This document shows, piece by piece, positions 1-12,150 of a stretch of 64,000 nt of DNA. The DNA lies in contig JAQFVV010012397.1 in the NCBI GenBank assembly GCA_028023455.1, positions 4,912,888-4,976,887 of the forward strand, given 5' to 3'. Every line of letters begins with the position of its first letter. Position 1 is the first letter of the stretch. Source of the stretch: Epiperipatus broadwayi. Its lineage: Eukaryota > Onychophora > Udeonychophora > Euonychophora > Peripatidae. Under the pieces are notes generated by a model. That model had not been told where the DNA came from, searched no databases, and was given only the letters and a program-made list of their open reading frames with translations. The position numbers and the translations under genes were made by a program.

Positions 1-549
1 TACAGTAAAAATATTTTAAAAACAAATATATATCACAATTTAATAGAAGTACTTTCAACTATCTATGTAGTCGTTATCAACTAGATTCAAATTGTATTAC
101 AAAAAAACCGTTACAAATGTACATTGGAGGAAAGATCAAAAGAACATTTGCTGTTATATAAATGAGTACAAAAATCAAGACAAGAGAATGTTAGAAATGA
201 TGACATATCACCATCAGTATTTTTTGATCATAATGTACCATGTAATTATGGTTTTGATTTTGATTTTAATAAAGTTAAGATTTTGTGTATTGAAAGAAAT
301 AATGAGTGCAAAATTAAAGAAGCAATGTTAATAAAAAATGAAAAGCATCATTTGATAAATAGACAGGTTGCCAACATAAAAATTAATGGATTGTAGGAAA
401 ATTGATGATGATGTATTAATTTTTGTTTACAATTGTAATGGTTTTTTGTAATGCAGTTTGAATCCAGTTGATAATGACTGCATAGATAGTTGAAAGTACT
501 TCTATTAAATTGTGATATACATTTGTTTTTAAAATATTTTTTTACTGTA
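1..549. mobile_element. TIR element with about 113-bp inverted ends enclosing a GIY-YIG relic
   Basis: Bases 1-113 are repeated in inverted orientation at about 437-549 with few mismatches. The outermost bases read TACAGTAAAA on the left and TTTTACTGTA on the right, so both ends are TA followed by CAGT. That is the pattern of Tc1/mariner insertions (TA target duplication, CAGT at the tip), but there is no mariner transposase inside. The internal 320 bases carry a decayed GIY-YIG endonuclease segment typical of Penelope-like elements. The window starts exactly at the left tip, so the left flank is unseen and the inverted repeat could continue further out. It may be a MITE-like element that captured a Penelope fragment, or a Penelope copy with inverted terminal repeats. 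Confidence 0.75.
118..397 (+). pseudogene. GIY-YIG endonuclease relic, Penelope-like
   Basis: Translation starts with Y-I-G-G at 120-131, then needs a frameshift at about 132 to enter R-S-K-E-H, as expected for the YIG...R...EH core of GIY-YIG nucleases. A TAA follows. The frame then continues as FFDHN, FDFNKVKILCIERN and IKEAMLIK, ending at a stop near 397. The sequence FNKVKIL-ERN-KIKEA is the normal C-terminal half of the Penelope-element GIY-YIG domain, which nicks DNA for retroposition. The upstream reverse transcriptase is absent. It resembles the relic at 11,840-12,150, which has NIDILCTERND and IKEACFIK at the same place. It is decayed and not functional. Confidence 0.6.
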
Positions 550-1739
550 TTAATTATTGTATTGTTTTGATTAATTATATATATTTTATTATAATTGGAA
601 TACAGACATTGATTAATAATTTATATATATATATATATATTGTAACAGGCACATACGTACGTTACATTGTTTTTTTATTAGTAAACATGAAAAGAATAAA
701 AGTTCGCAAATAAAACTTCCTTTTTAAGAATTAAAAATTGAAAATTAATTCTATCTTAAACTTGTATATATAAATCGCACAGATGAAAAAAAAAATATTA
801 AACGAAAACTTTATTAAAGAAAAAGTATTTTAAAACTAAATTTTCAGTAAAGATAAAAATATATCTTTGTTTGAAAACAAATTAATTAATGTTATTGAAA
901 AATGGAAATGATTATTTTAATTAGTCCAAGTGAACAAGCCCTTGGGCATTTAAATGTATAAACAATGGTCAGATAGGAAAACAATAGAAACTTTTAGCAA
1001 ATGAAAAAAATCCATCGGGAAATCGGACCTCAACGAAAATGTTTTCACCATCATGATGTAATGTTGAGTTAATCCATAAAATTATTATAAAAGGAAAGGT
1101 TTGAAAATAAAAGAATTAATTAGTTATTACAAGAGTACAGATATGTGTTAGTGTGGAGTCGAAGGAGAAGGGATTGAAAATACGCACTCTTCAATCCCTT
1201 CAGTGTTGCTAAAAAAGAAAGAGAAATGACATCGTTTTCTACGTTAGGGACCAGCTCAAGTAAAGACCTCTGGATAAATAAAAACAATGGCTAACTGGAT
1301 ACCAAATCTTCAGTACGGCGTGGGAATTCCCATTCAAAATTACCAACAATGGCAAGCAACTGTAAAGGATAAAGCTGGAAATTTTAAAAATCATAAGAAC
1401 TTTATATTCATTTGAAAACAATAAGAACTCTAAATTCTAAACCTTTTAGTAAATAATACAAATAGAATCCTATCTGACCAATGTAAATTCATGTTAATAA
1501 TATTATTTGATGTATATATATTTTTTTATTTAAAATCATTTCCATTTATTTTTTTTGTTTTTTTAAGTTTTTAATATGATTTTTGTTTTTCATTAGACTA
1601 AATTACATAAATGTTAAACTTAAGTCAGGCATGAATGGCTATATAGATTTGTAAAGTTATATTAGGGGAGGGTAAATCTTAGGTTATTTGTTTTATAGTT
1701 GAATTAGGTCAATGGATTGGATATATTGATGTAGTTAGT
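550..1739. other. AT-rich unassigned DNA with one small hairpin
   Basis: No coding region or repeat family is recognisable. The one structure is a 12-bp perfect stem at 1167-1201 (GAAGGGATTGAA with its complement) around an 11-base loop. No terminator, RNA or protein assignment is supported. Confidence 0.5.
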
Positions 1740-2420
1740 AGATGTAGTATGAGATCCGCTACAGGAAGGATTGCATTTATATGCCACACACCTTCTGTTT
1801 GCCTATAGATGGGTTTGTAAGTCGGCAAAGAACAATTCCTGTTGATGGAGAGACGATGTCTCCTCTAACTCTACTTACTGTTCAGATGTACATTTCTGAC
1901 AGTATAGTATTTTGTGTTGTCACATTTTCATGCTACATTGAATACATAAATTTATCAGATGGATTGATGCCGATTTGACTGCGAACTTTTTGCCTAAGGT
2001 TAAATCAGGGAAGAATATTTTCTTTTCAAATGCAGATCTATGTAGTTTATTCATACTTGACATCCTAAATAAAAATGCATTAAATTTAAGTTGGGTATAG
2101 ACGTTTGCATGGGTTCATTACCGGCTGGTTATGTTTTTGGTTTTCATATTTGATCAAAATATATATTCATTCGGTAAATATTGATACCTTATGGTGAGTA
2201 TCTAAGATGTATTTATGTTGGATGTCTTTTAAGTTATTGGTGTCAATGCGGTGTCTTATGATGAACACCACTGGGTTTTTTGTATTCCCTATGCAATTGA
2301 TGGTATCAATGATTTTGTATTTTGATCGTTTATGTTTATTTTGAAATGTGTTTTGACCGTATAATCTATGTAACCAATCTATACTTAACATTAAAAACAC
2401 ATTTTATAAACCCATCTGTG
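1740..2420. other. Less AT-rich unassigned block
   Basis: This block is visibly richer in G and C than its surroundings. It carries short open frames on both strands: 65 codons on plus at 1781-1978 and 77 codons on minus at 2167-2400. I could not match either to a family. The composition and readable flanking frames suggest a decayed coding segment, perhaps of a transposable element. This is inference from composition only. Confidence 0.3.
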
Positions 2421-5400
2421 AAAACTTATAAAAAATTAATATGTAAACTTATAATATTATAAAAATTAAAATGTAAATTTAAATTCTAAAACCAAGTTAA
2501 AATCCAAAGTAAAAGTTATTCTAAAATAATGCTAAATTTTATATATGTGCGTAAATAAATGTTTGTGTGTTAATTATTGGCAGTGGCTTATTTTATTCTT
2601 TTTTATATATTCTTAGATAAGAATTTATTATAAAATTTAAATCTCTGCTACTCCCTGAGCTAGTGACAATGGGCTAACAACCGGAATCAAAATTTATAAA
2701 AAAAAAAATTTTTTTTTTGACTTACGTATCTGCCTACTTTATAAATTTTTTTAAGTTCAAATGCCTAGATGGCGCCCTGTAGTGCAGATTACGTTAAGCT
2801 CTAATTTTATGAATCATTACAATATATATATATATAGTCCCAACTAAAATTTGACATAAATTTCAACTATGTGGTGAAATGTCAATTGTAAAAAAAAATT
2901 AAATTGATTTTATAGAGAATATATTAACCTGAGAGCATTAGAATATGTTATTATGACAACAATAGTAAAGAAACAAGAAATGTTTATTATTAATTGTAAT
3001 ATAAAATTTATGAATTTATCTTATTCATTTTTAAAATACACATGTGAGTAATAAAGTTTATAGTTTTGATAAAATTATTATTATTATTTTCATTATATGT
3101 ATTTTGGTTATTGCTTTCACAAGTGGTAGATTATAAATAATACATATGAATATTTAATGTCTTAAGCATGTCTGTTGTTTTATTTGCATAATATACATAA
3201 TTATTGGAAGGGTGCATATAAAATATCTGTTTCCAATGTGATATGAAAGAATGTAGTCTAAATTGTTTAGTTTATGTTAAAGTAAAATAATATTATTTGT
3301 ATTTTTAAAAATATAAATGTTTGTTATATAATAATTATGAAATATTTTTTATGTTATTATCTGTGGAACACTGGGCAGATTTGAAAAAAACTGTTAATGA
3401 ATGTTACAATAGTTTTTCTGATATCAATTGAAAAGGTTATAAATACAATAGAACAGTTTAAAAACACTTACTTACATTTTGCCTTCAATAGAAGTGAATC
3501 TAAGTTCATTGATATAATGTTTATTTTTATTTTAAAAATATTTGATCATTAACTATATAAGATGAAGAGGTAAGAAAAGTAATATTTATCCAGAATTCTG
3601 GACAGATTTATTAAGAATTTGTAAAAAACAATAATTTATTTAAAAAAAAAGTAATTCATTGCATTAAAAACATCTGAATATTTCTTTGTTACAAATGAAT
3701 ATTCCTTACAGTTCAATAATAGGATATAAATGTTAATGACATAAAAATGTATACAAGGATTGCTTTCATCTGCTGATATAGTTTGTGAGATTGATTAATT
3801 ACTTCAATGCAGTATATAAATTGGTTTATTTTGCATTGCATTAACATGGATGGAAACTGGCGTATGTTGACTTACAATGTCATAAATTAAATATCTGCCA
3901 AATGAAAAAATATTTACATTGTTTCATCATGGATGGAACCTGGTATTTGTATACTTATAATATCATATAAATTAAATGCCTGTTAAATGAAAAAATAACT
4001 GGGATATTTGGAAAATATCAAAATTAAGAATTATGTTTCAATTCAGATAATTTTTCATGATATTTTTAACTTCTCTTGAATAATAAAATATTGTTAAATT
4101 GTAATTAAAACAAATAGATATTGGAATTGCAGTATTATTATCATATTGGAGGATGATTAATCAGGTCATTTGCTAACATGTATTATTATTATTATTATTA
4201 TTATTTTAGATATATAATTGTATAATATTTATTGATATAAATGGCATATATTTTATGTTAAATAAAGATTTATTTCATATGCATAGAATATAAGAGGGTA
4301 AAGTTCTTCTAAATTCAAATTTATATTTCATAGCTTACTAATTAAATTTTAATTTCAAAATATATTTTTATTCGTTGATTATAAATTATTTTTGAATATA
4401 TAACTTATAGATATTAAGAGTCTAAAAACTATATTGCAGTAAGTATTTATTTATTTATTTTTATTAAAATAATGTAAACAAATAGATAGACTCATCTTTA
4501 TAATATTTTATTTAAAATAATAATAATAATAATTATTATTATTTATAAAGATTAGAAATGCCATTGATTCTCTTGTATTTTAAAAATTATATATGTATTA
4601 CAACAGGTTTTGTGTTAAATAGAGATACACACATTTTTATAAATAAATTTCAATATACATACCTAATTAAAATTAAATTTTAATAGTGAACATATTGCAT
4701 AATACATAATATGGATCATATATATATATATTAAACATTTAAAGTTTATTTGTCATATGTTTTAAATTTATATTCATTGTTAATAAATTTTGAATTAATT
4801 TAAAACAAATAAACTTGCTTAGTTGACATTCAATTTTACAATGCAAATTTATTGCTTCTGACAAGATAATATTCATGTATTGACTTACTCTGCATAATTT
4901 ATTACAAGTACTCATATAACAGTTGTAGATTAAACCACAGAATGGATAAGTGTGTACAATGACATATCATTTTCTTTGTAATGAATTTGATATTTTATTA
5001 TTTGAACCAGTTGTAAATTTTTATATGGTAATAAATTAATCAATTCATTATTAGGTATTTAATAAATAATTATAAGTTTATTATAATTACTTTGTTAGTT
5101 ATTCATTATGTTAGGATAGAAATTTAAATCTAAAATAATTTGATAATCTATAAAGTACTAATATAATAATTATTAAAAATAAATAAAGATAAATATAATT
5201 GGATATTTGCATATTCTTTTAAATTATTATTTATTGGGTAAATATTATATTAAGTTAGTGTTTAATTACAATGATGATAATCTTATATATTATAAAATTG
5301 ATAATTGTGTATATCAAAATTGATATTTGAAATATATTAAATAAAGTGATTTGCTTAATTATATTTAAAGTTAATTGGTGAAGATTGTACATTTAGTTTA

Positions 5401-6628
5401 AATACTAGGTTTTAATGTTGACATTTGATAATAATAAAACATTAATATTGTATAATATGATAATTATAATTTAAAATTTAATAATGCAGTTTTATTAGAT
5501 TGAAGAATAATTTGTTGTGATTTGCTAATCGTATTTGCATAAGCATCAAGTGAAAATCCATCATTTATATCATATTGTTAGGAATGGATATTGTAGATTT
5601 TAAGGTTTGTTAAAGGTTTGATTTTATTTTATATTATTACAAGTTGATGAAGGTGATGATATATACTAGATTAGTTGATCTTGTGTATTGTATTATGTTA
5701 TAGTTTAGTATTGAGATATTTAATTTGTTTATGATTTGATGTTATAAACTTATATGCTTTTAAAGAGGAAGTTTTATATACTTATTAAGGATAGATTAAT
5801 TATATATAATAAAGTCTTTTTATTATTATCAAGTATTCAATCCCATTGTAATTGGTTTATTCAATAAGGGTATAATAATATAAATGAAATAGTATTGCTT
5901 AGTTAACATTATTTTTATGTTCTTTAGTTGTAATTTGAGATCAACTATTGAGTTATACTTTATTTTGATATCATTGGTATTTTAAGTTTGTAGATTATGG
6001 TAAAGTCTTTGTTTCTTATCTTTATAATTCTCATTTTGATATAAATGGGTTTTAAATTCCTAGTGCATATTAAAGTTATTTTACCTTTTTATTATGTATT
6101 TTGTTTAAACATGAATAACATTTAACATTTAGGATAAGTTCATATTATTATAAACAGTGTTTTAATTCATGAAGAACAACAAAGTTTATTTTTCTTCTCT
6201 TTTGTCATTATGTTCATTCTATTATAAGTTGTTTGTTTAGTAGGAACATATTGTATTTATAAGATAGTGATATTTAATCATTATTATTTTTATTTCTAAT
6301 CTGTTGCACATAATGCTCATATTCTTAAGATAATTTGAAACATTGGTTTTATTTATTTTCAATTTATCATAAATGCTATTCAAATCTATAGGGTTATTGC
6401 CAAGATTATCATCATTGTTTTATTTTGTTATAAATGATGTCCAGACATGTGACTTTATAAAAAGGTTGAATTAGTTGTTTGCTTGGCATTCATTGGTTGA
6501 TAGTCATCTTGACTTTATTCTGTTATAAAGGGCAACCAATAATTAGATTATAACAAAGATTATATTATCCTCATATTTCATTCCATCACAGATGGCATTC
6601 AACTTTAATGGATATATCTTATTAAGTT

Positions 6629-6631
<3 letters not shown>
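2421..6631. other. AT-rich DNA without recognisable genes
   Basis: Low-complexity AT-rich sequence with short (ATT)n and (TA)n runs, for example near 4180-4205 and 4520-4545. Apart from the tandem duplication listed separately, no gene, RNA or repeat family is supported. Confidence 0.6.
3845..4010 (+). repeat. Two-copy tandem duplication, period 83 bp
   Basis: A unit beginning CATGGATGGAA recurs at 3845 and 3928. Both copies then share CTGG, a TACTTA/GACTTA block, ATAAATTAAAT and AAATGAAAAAAT in the same order. The copies differ by many substitutions, so the duplication is old. Confidence 0.75.

Positions 6632-6722
<91 letters not shown>
6632..6722. repeat. (AT)n microsatellite, about 90 bp
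   Basis: Uninterrupted alternating AT. Tracts of this length can extrude as cruciforms and are often assembled at the wrong length. Confidence 0.98.
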
Positions 6723-6726
<4 letters not shown>

Positions 6727-8369
6727 CTGGTTCAATATCAGATAAGAAAAAAGTTTAGTAATAAAGTAAATTTTTATATTTTTTTTAAGTGTTTGTGGTC
6801 ATCCAAAATCAATTATAATGATTTCAGAAATCATCTTCAGTTGCAAAATAAGTCTGGAGATTATCATTTTGGTGTTATGTGATATTCATACTAAGAAGAC
6901 AAAACAGTTTTTTTGAAAAATCATTATATTATATAAATTCATATGTTATTTTATGACGTTAGTCTGATTATGTTAATATTATATCCATATAGTTAATGCT
7001 TAATCCGAAAAGCAATCATTTAAACAAAAAAAGAATACTCAACTTCATGAAAATAGTGGAAGCATTACTGAACGCTTAGAAGAAAGACGTTATATGGTGG
7101 ACAAATAATGAAAGTTGTTGGAGTAATATCTTCATGGTGTGAGACATAATGTTTATTATTAATTATATTGAAGTAATATAAATATTGTTAGGATTAACTC
7201 TATGAGCTATTTACATATAGAAAAAAAAGATTTTTATTAGAAATTTTAATTAATGAATATTCAAGTGAGTTTTAAATTTTATTTCAATTCAAATGATGCC
7301 GGAAATAAAAAGTTTGAAAGAAAATAGTCATTAAGATTATTTTGCTATTCAAAATTTATTTCAAAAGTCAATTTCTGAAGTTTTTTTTTTTAAAAAAGCA
7401 CTTAAATATAATATAGAATTATGTTTTTCAGAAAACTCTGCAATGCACAATTTCTTTTCTTTTTTTATGTAAAAATAAAACCCAAATTAAAAAATCATAA
7501 TAAAGAGAAATTTAATTCATGCTTGACAAATTATGAATTATAAAATTAACACAATATATATATATTACTTACATGAACAAAAAGTTTTAAAAAACAATTT
7601 TAAAATTCCAGATAACTTTCTTTATAGTGCGTGTTTATGCATATGCGATGAAAGTATTTTTGCATTAAAATATAATAAAGATTTTTTTTACTCATCTCAA
7701 TAATGTTCAAAAATTCATCACTTTTTACAAAATGCTACAACTTAAAATAATATTTGTAATAAGCATATTTATGCGCAATTATAGAGATTTCTATAAATTA
7801 AACATGGCTTTGCACTTTTGAAAACTTATGGTATTCTCATATTCTTAGCAAGATAAAATAGAATCATAATGAAGAGGTGATTGTAATTGTATATATTTAA
7901 AAAGATTTAAATTTATTTAAATTCAATGTTAAATATTTAAATTAGAGTGTCCATTTTTTGGAGAGAGGGAAGGATGACTCTCTACTATTGATAGTATTCA
8001 TATTTTTGGTTATACAGCAAGCCTCCCTTATTTTTCTTTTTGAATCATTTCTTTTGTGGTTGCATAGGAGCAAATAAATTGATGCCATGAAACCTTTTAG
8101 TGCTTAAGGAATATAGAGGTAGGTTTTAACTTGTTTAAGGTTCTCTTATTGCTGCTGGAAAAGGCACATAGACAAGTGAAGCAGTCAATCTTAGCTTAAG
8201 ATTGAGCTTTATAGTTCCATCTACTAACCTGTACTCAAACCCTATATCCCATCCCACTCTTTTTGTCATGTATACATATTTTATGTAGATATTTGAGATG
8301 CATACCTAAGTTATAAAATTTTAATGTTTCAATAATATTTTTTAAAATTATCAATTCTTTTTTATTAAA
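6723..8369. other. AT-rich unassigned DNA
   Basis: No coding region is recognised. The section from about 7950 to 8260 is less AT-rich and non-repetitive but matches no family I know. Confidence 0.5.
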
Positions 8370-8374
8370 TTAAA

Positions 8375-8424
<50 letters not shown>

Positions 8425-8456
8425 TTTAATTTAGATCTCCCATATATATATATATC

Positions 8457-8498
<42 letters not shown>

Positions 8499-8503
8499 GA
8501 GCA
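8370..8503. repeat. Compound palindromic (AT)n repeat
   Basis: There are two AT tracts. The first is bounded by ATTAAAGTGT on the left and ACACTTTAAT on the right, so the whole is an inverted repeat. The second is bounded by CTCCCATAT and ATATGGGAG, again inverted, with an internal CCC interruption. Non-repetitive inverted ends on both blocks suggest AT-filled hairpins rather than plain slippage tracts. Confidence 0.9.
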
Positions 8504-8766
8504 AACATACTAACAAAATATTGATTTTTTAAAAATATTTATTATATGTCATTTTAAACTTTCTCTTTTTAAATTGCTTGTTTTCCCTATTAAACTATAT
8601 TTTATAAAAATCCAAGATGGAAGGTGCAACTGTTAATTGTCCAAAAATAATTAAAGTGTTGGAAACCCTATTGTTTTAATTTGGGGAAGGTATTTTTAAT
8701 TAAAGTTTTTACTTAAAATAAAATGGGGATTAAGATTAAAGTTTTCTTTTGTTATAAACATTTTGT

Positions 8767-8797
8767 CAAATCTATTTCCAATCTGGAAATAGATTTG
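8767..8797. repeat. Perfect 14-bp hairpin with 3-base loop
   Basis: CAAATCTATTTCCA is followed by ATC and then its exact reverse complement. No polyU tract or gene context suggests a function. Confidence 0.85.
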
Positions 8798-9884
8798 AAT
8801 ATATTTTTGGAATGTTATCTAACAATTGCATCTTTCAAAAACAATGGACAAAGAAATGTAAAATTTCTGTTAGATTAAAGATTACATTTGAGCTAGAGAT
8901 AAGAAATGGAAATCATTTTTTAAATACCTGGGCAGGAGTATAAAATGGCCAGATTATCAATCACCAACAGAATAGCTACTATTGAGAGAACAGTATTGTT
9001 AACACACTACACATCATTGTAAAACTTATAATGATATAGTAGTAAGTCCACTACCTTTATGAGCCTTATAGGTCATTTTTCCCAATAATGTACCATCTAA
9101 CTGCTGCCCTACAATTAAGGAAAGCCTAAAGAAGAACTCTGGAATGCTAAATGGAAGATTGATGTCACATAAGAACTGCCATGCATGAGCTGGACTTTTG
9201 ATATGAACTCTTAAAATGGTGCAAGATAAATTTTCAAGCTGCCACCTAAAAGTAAATCTAGTCTAACTAATCTCATTAAGATTTCTTTCATAACTGATTT
9301 AACTTAATATAAAATTTAATTCTCTCTTATATACTCTAACTTTCTTTAGTTTTGGTGTGGTCATTTATTTATAGTTATTTATTTCTTGATTTTATATGTC
9401 TATTTTATCTATTAATATGCCAATCTCAAGCAATCTGACAAGTTGAATTTTGTAAAATCTTTTCTTTCTTTTTAAGTAAACCTTCATGAATTAAGGTTAT
9501 TAACATCCCCTTAAAACATAATGCATTACTAATTAATATGCTCACCTGATTGTTTTTATGAGTTAACATTTTGTTTATGTTTTAGTGTAAAAATTTGTTA
9601 TTTGTTTAACTCTGGATTTTCTACCCGGGTGAATCTAGAACTCAAGCTAATTAATGCTCTGAAATCATTTAAAATATTGTTTATTCAATTCTGAAAGAAT
9701 GACTTATTAATTGTTTTCTATATGTAACTGTTAGTTATTTTCTTTTTCCATACTCTTAAAATATATGCTTAAATATTCTCAGTTGTAAAATCTGTGAAGA
9801 TGGGATTGAATCATTTTAAACAGCAGAAAAGGAAGGAGGTAAAATTTAATGTATATTTTACTATTTTAGTTATTAAGTAAAATC

Positions 9885-9889
<5 letters not shown>
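8798..9889. other. AT-rich DNA, otherwise unassigned
   Basis: Apart from the weak LINE-like stretch listed separately, nothing is recognised. The part from 9020 to 9240 is more balanced in composition but has no readable family signature. Confidence 0.4.
8870..9030 (+). pseudogene. Possible LINE reverse-transcriptase C-terminal relic
   Basis: One frame reads KSFFKYLGRSIKW, like the (K)FKYLGS motif that follows the polymerase core of many non-LTR retrotransposons. NRIATIERTVLL follows in another frame. The match is short and needs frameshifts, so it is a weak call. Confidence 0.25.

Positions 9890-9967
<78 letters not shown>
9890..9967. repeat. (AT)n microsatellite
   Basis: About 75 bp of uninterrupted alternating AT. 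Confidence 0.98.
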
Positions 9968-9968
<1 letters not shown>

Positions 9969-10104
9969 CATTATAGCAGCATCTCACCATTATCTGTATA
10001 AATTATGGCATTCAATCTAGGAGCATTTATTTTTAAAGCAGTAAAACTTATTCAATGTTGTTAGTGACATTTATCATTACTGTGTTACTGAAATTTGGCC
10101 TATC

Positions 10105-10108
<4 letters not shown>

Positions 10109-10161
<53 letters not shown>
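10109..10161. repeat. (AT)n microsatellite
   Basis: About 52 bp of uninterrupted alternating AT. It directly abuts the less AT-rich block on its right, as microsatellite tails of retroelements often do. Confidence 0.97.
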
Positions 10162-10164
<3 letters not shown>

Positions 10165-10560
10165 GTGCTTCTAATCTGGGGGTTGTGACAAGTTTGAAGC
10201 CATAGATTATCTTCTCAAGCCTTGTTCTGAAAATAGTTGACCTTCCCAGGACCACTTACTTTGTATAAAAAGGCCTCTAGTGGTGATTCCCACAAGTCTG
10301 GCACATGCTATGCCTATCCACTTTTATCATATGAAAGGCCTGCATGTCGGTGACGTCCACAGCATATCTTATCCATTTTTTCTAAGTACTGCCCTAGAAA
10401 AGGGAGTATTAGATTTCATTTTTCATCCAGAAGCATGACCTTATCTTTATAGTTATTTGCAATTATATCACTACCGCCAAACTTCATACTATTATTTCTT
10501 TTGCTTATGACCTAATTTTAGTGCTGTAATAATATTAAAATTGCGCTCTGCTCAAAATAT
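10162..10560 (-). other. Less AT-rich unassigned island, possible coding fossil
   Basis: The island begins immediately after an (AT)n tract and is clearly richer in G and C than its neighbours. One minus-strand frame is fairly protein-like for about 60 codons with two stops, including VDVTDMQAFHMIKVDRHS, a CQTCGNHH stretch and LEKIIYGFKLVTTPRLEAH. I do not recognise the family. With the AT tract at its minus-strand 3' end it could be the 3' part of a retroposon. This is an inference. Confidence 0.3.
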
Positions 10561-11839
10561 ATATAAATGCCAAATATTACTAACCAAATTAATAACTAAT
10601 ATTATTTTAGTTTTATTATACAATCCCATCATCATAATTTGTTATTCATCTATTTAAGAGTTTCTTTCTTGGGGAAAATCAAGCATTCTGTCTTTTAAAT
10701 GTTTTTTTTAATAAATATTTTGTCATAAAATTAAATGTAATTTTCAAATATGTTTTATTTATTTTCATGACTGTAATGACATGAAAATAGTTTATATTAT
10801 ATCTGTAATGAATCCCAAAATGCTTCCCAAAATCATATGTTAGTCACCATGTTTCAGAACCATAAATCAAATCATTAATAGCAATTTTATGTAGTCTTCT
10901 AATAATTGATTGGCATCTTAATATTGGACCCACTAAGGATGTGTAATAATGTATATTTCTTATTTAATTAACAAAAGAGCATATGAGAAATATAGCGTGA
11001 ATAACAATATATAATTATCTATCATTTGGTACTAATGTATGCAATTAATTTATAAATGTATGTAAATAATTTGTCATTATATTAAACTAATATTTATTGC
11101 TTAACTTGTTTGAGTAGTTCAAATTCCTTTTTCTCCACTTCCAAACATATAACCATGCATATACATATTTTAGTTAAGTCATAGTTAATAGAGTTCTCAT
11201 TGTCTTCTTCTCCCTGCTAGTGGGCCGGATTTAAAATGAATTCTCATGTGCAATCATTGTTATGTTATCCATTAGGTGTTTGATCTGGGGCTTGGGGAAT
11301 GGGTTTGAATTCAGGTTGGTCTCTGATCTTAATCTCAGGCTTGACTGGTTTTGAAGTACATTTTGTGAGTTCCAGCTCATGTTAGATGGATAAACATGTT
11401 TTGACCTGTACCCAAAGAAGCTCAGGATTCCCCATAACAGAGTGATTGACATCCACATTAAAATAAACAGTCTTTTTCAATACATATATTTTACCAATAT
11501 AATCGATAGTTTATTAATTGGACTAGGATGGAGAATGGAAATATATCACAATCAACAATCTATAAGCAGTCTACTTCAAGAGTATAAAAAATATCAAAAC
11601 ACTCTTATATAATGAGATTACAATTTGTATTTTAATAATATGCTGATGCGTTGTGATGAAACTTTTATATAATAATTTCTGTAGGCATTCTATATTATAA
11701 TTTCTGCAGGCTAAGCACTTTCAGAGTTTTGTTACTCAATATTCATAGCCTCCTTAGTTTATTAATGTCATTATATACAAATGTATGCAAAACTATCTCC
11801 TATATTATCCATTATCTGGAAGTGGCAAAACAAGTGTCT
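10561..11839. other. AT-rich DNA with one unassigned block
   Basis: Mostly AT-rich with nothing recognisable. From 11,200 to 11,460 composition is more balanced. One minus-strand frame is open for 75 codons (11,231-11,458), and a second frame reads KPEIKIRDQPEFKPIPQAPD. No family is assigned and no splice signals were convincing. Confidence 0.35.
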
Positions 11840-12150
11840 TTTCTATTTATTGAGTTGATATCACTTGATAAAACAAGCTTCCTTGATTTGTCTCTTGATG
11901 TCATTCCTTTCTGTGCATAATATATCAATATTGGAGAGTTCACATCTGTGGTAGAGCTCTTTCTGATGGTCAGCAAAAACAGAACTGCCTTCTTTTTTGG
12001 TTATTACTCGTGTATATGTGTATTTGTGTTGAGCTAATCTGTTGCCAATTGTGGCATGAATTTTACCATAATAAACAGCACCACACCTCATTTGAGGGCA
12101 CACAATTTTAAATACTACCTGGGGGGTTACTTTAATATTTCTTTTATCTT
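11840..12150 (-). pseudogene. GIY-YIG endonuclease relic of a Penelope-like element
   Basis: The minus strand is open for about 95 codons. It reads QVVFKIVCPQMRCGAVYYGK, then NRLAQHKY, then SVFADHQ, NIDILCTERND and IKEACFIK before a stop near 11,861. This follows the order of the Penelope GIY-YIG domain: a cysteine pair ahead of the Y-Y-G core, an RL..HK helix, an H in the middle and the (N)xxIL..ERN..xxKEA end. GIY-YIG is the nicking module C-terminal to the Penelope reverse transcriptase. The reverse transcriptase is missing, so this is a 5'-truncated copy. It is less decayed than the one at 118-397 and probably belongs to the same subfamily. Confidence 0.65.

Noticed and set aside
1781-1978. 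65-codon plus frame in a less AT-rich block
   Set aside because: No recognisable domain, and the opposite strand also has an open frame nearby; kept only as an unassigned block.
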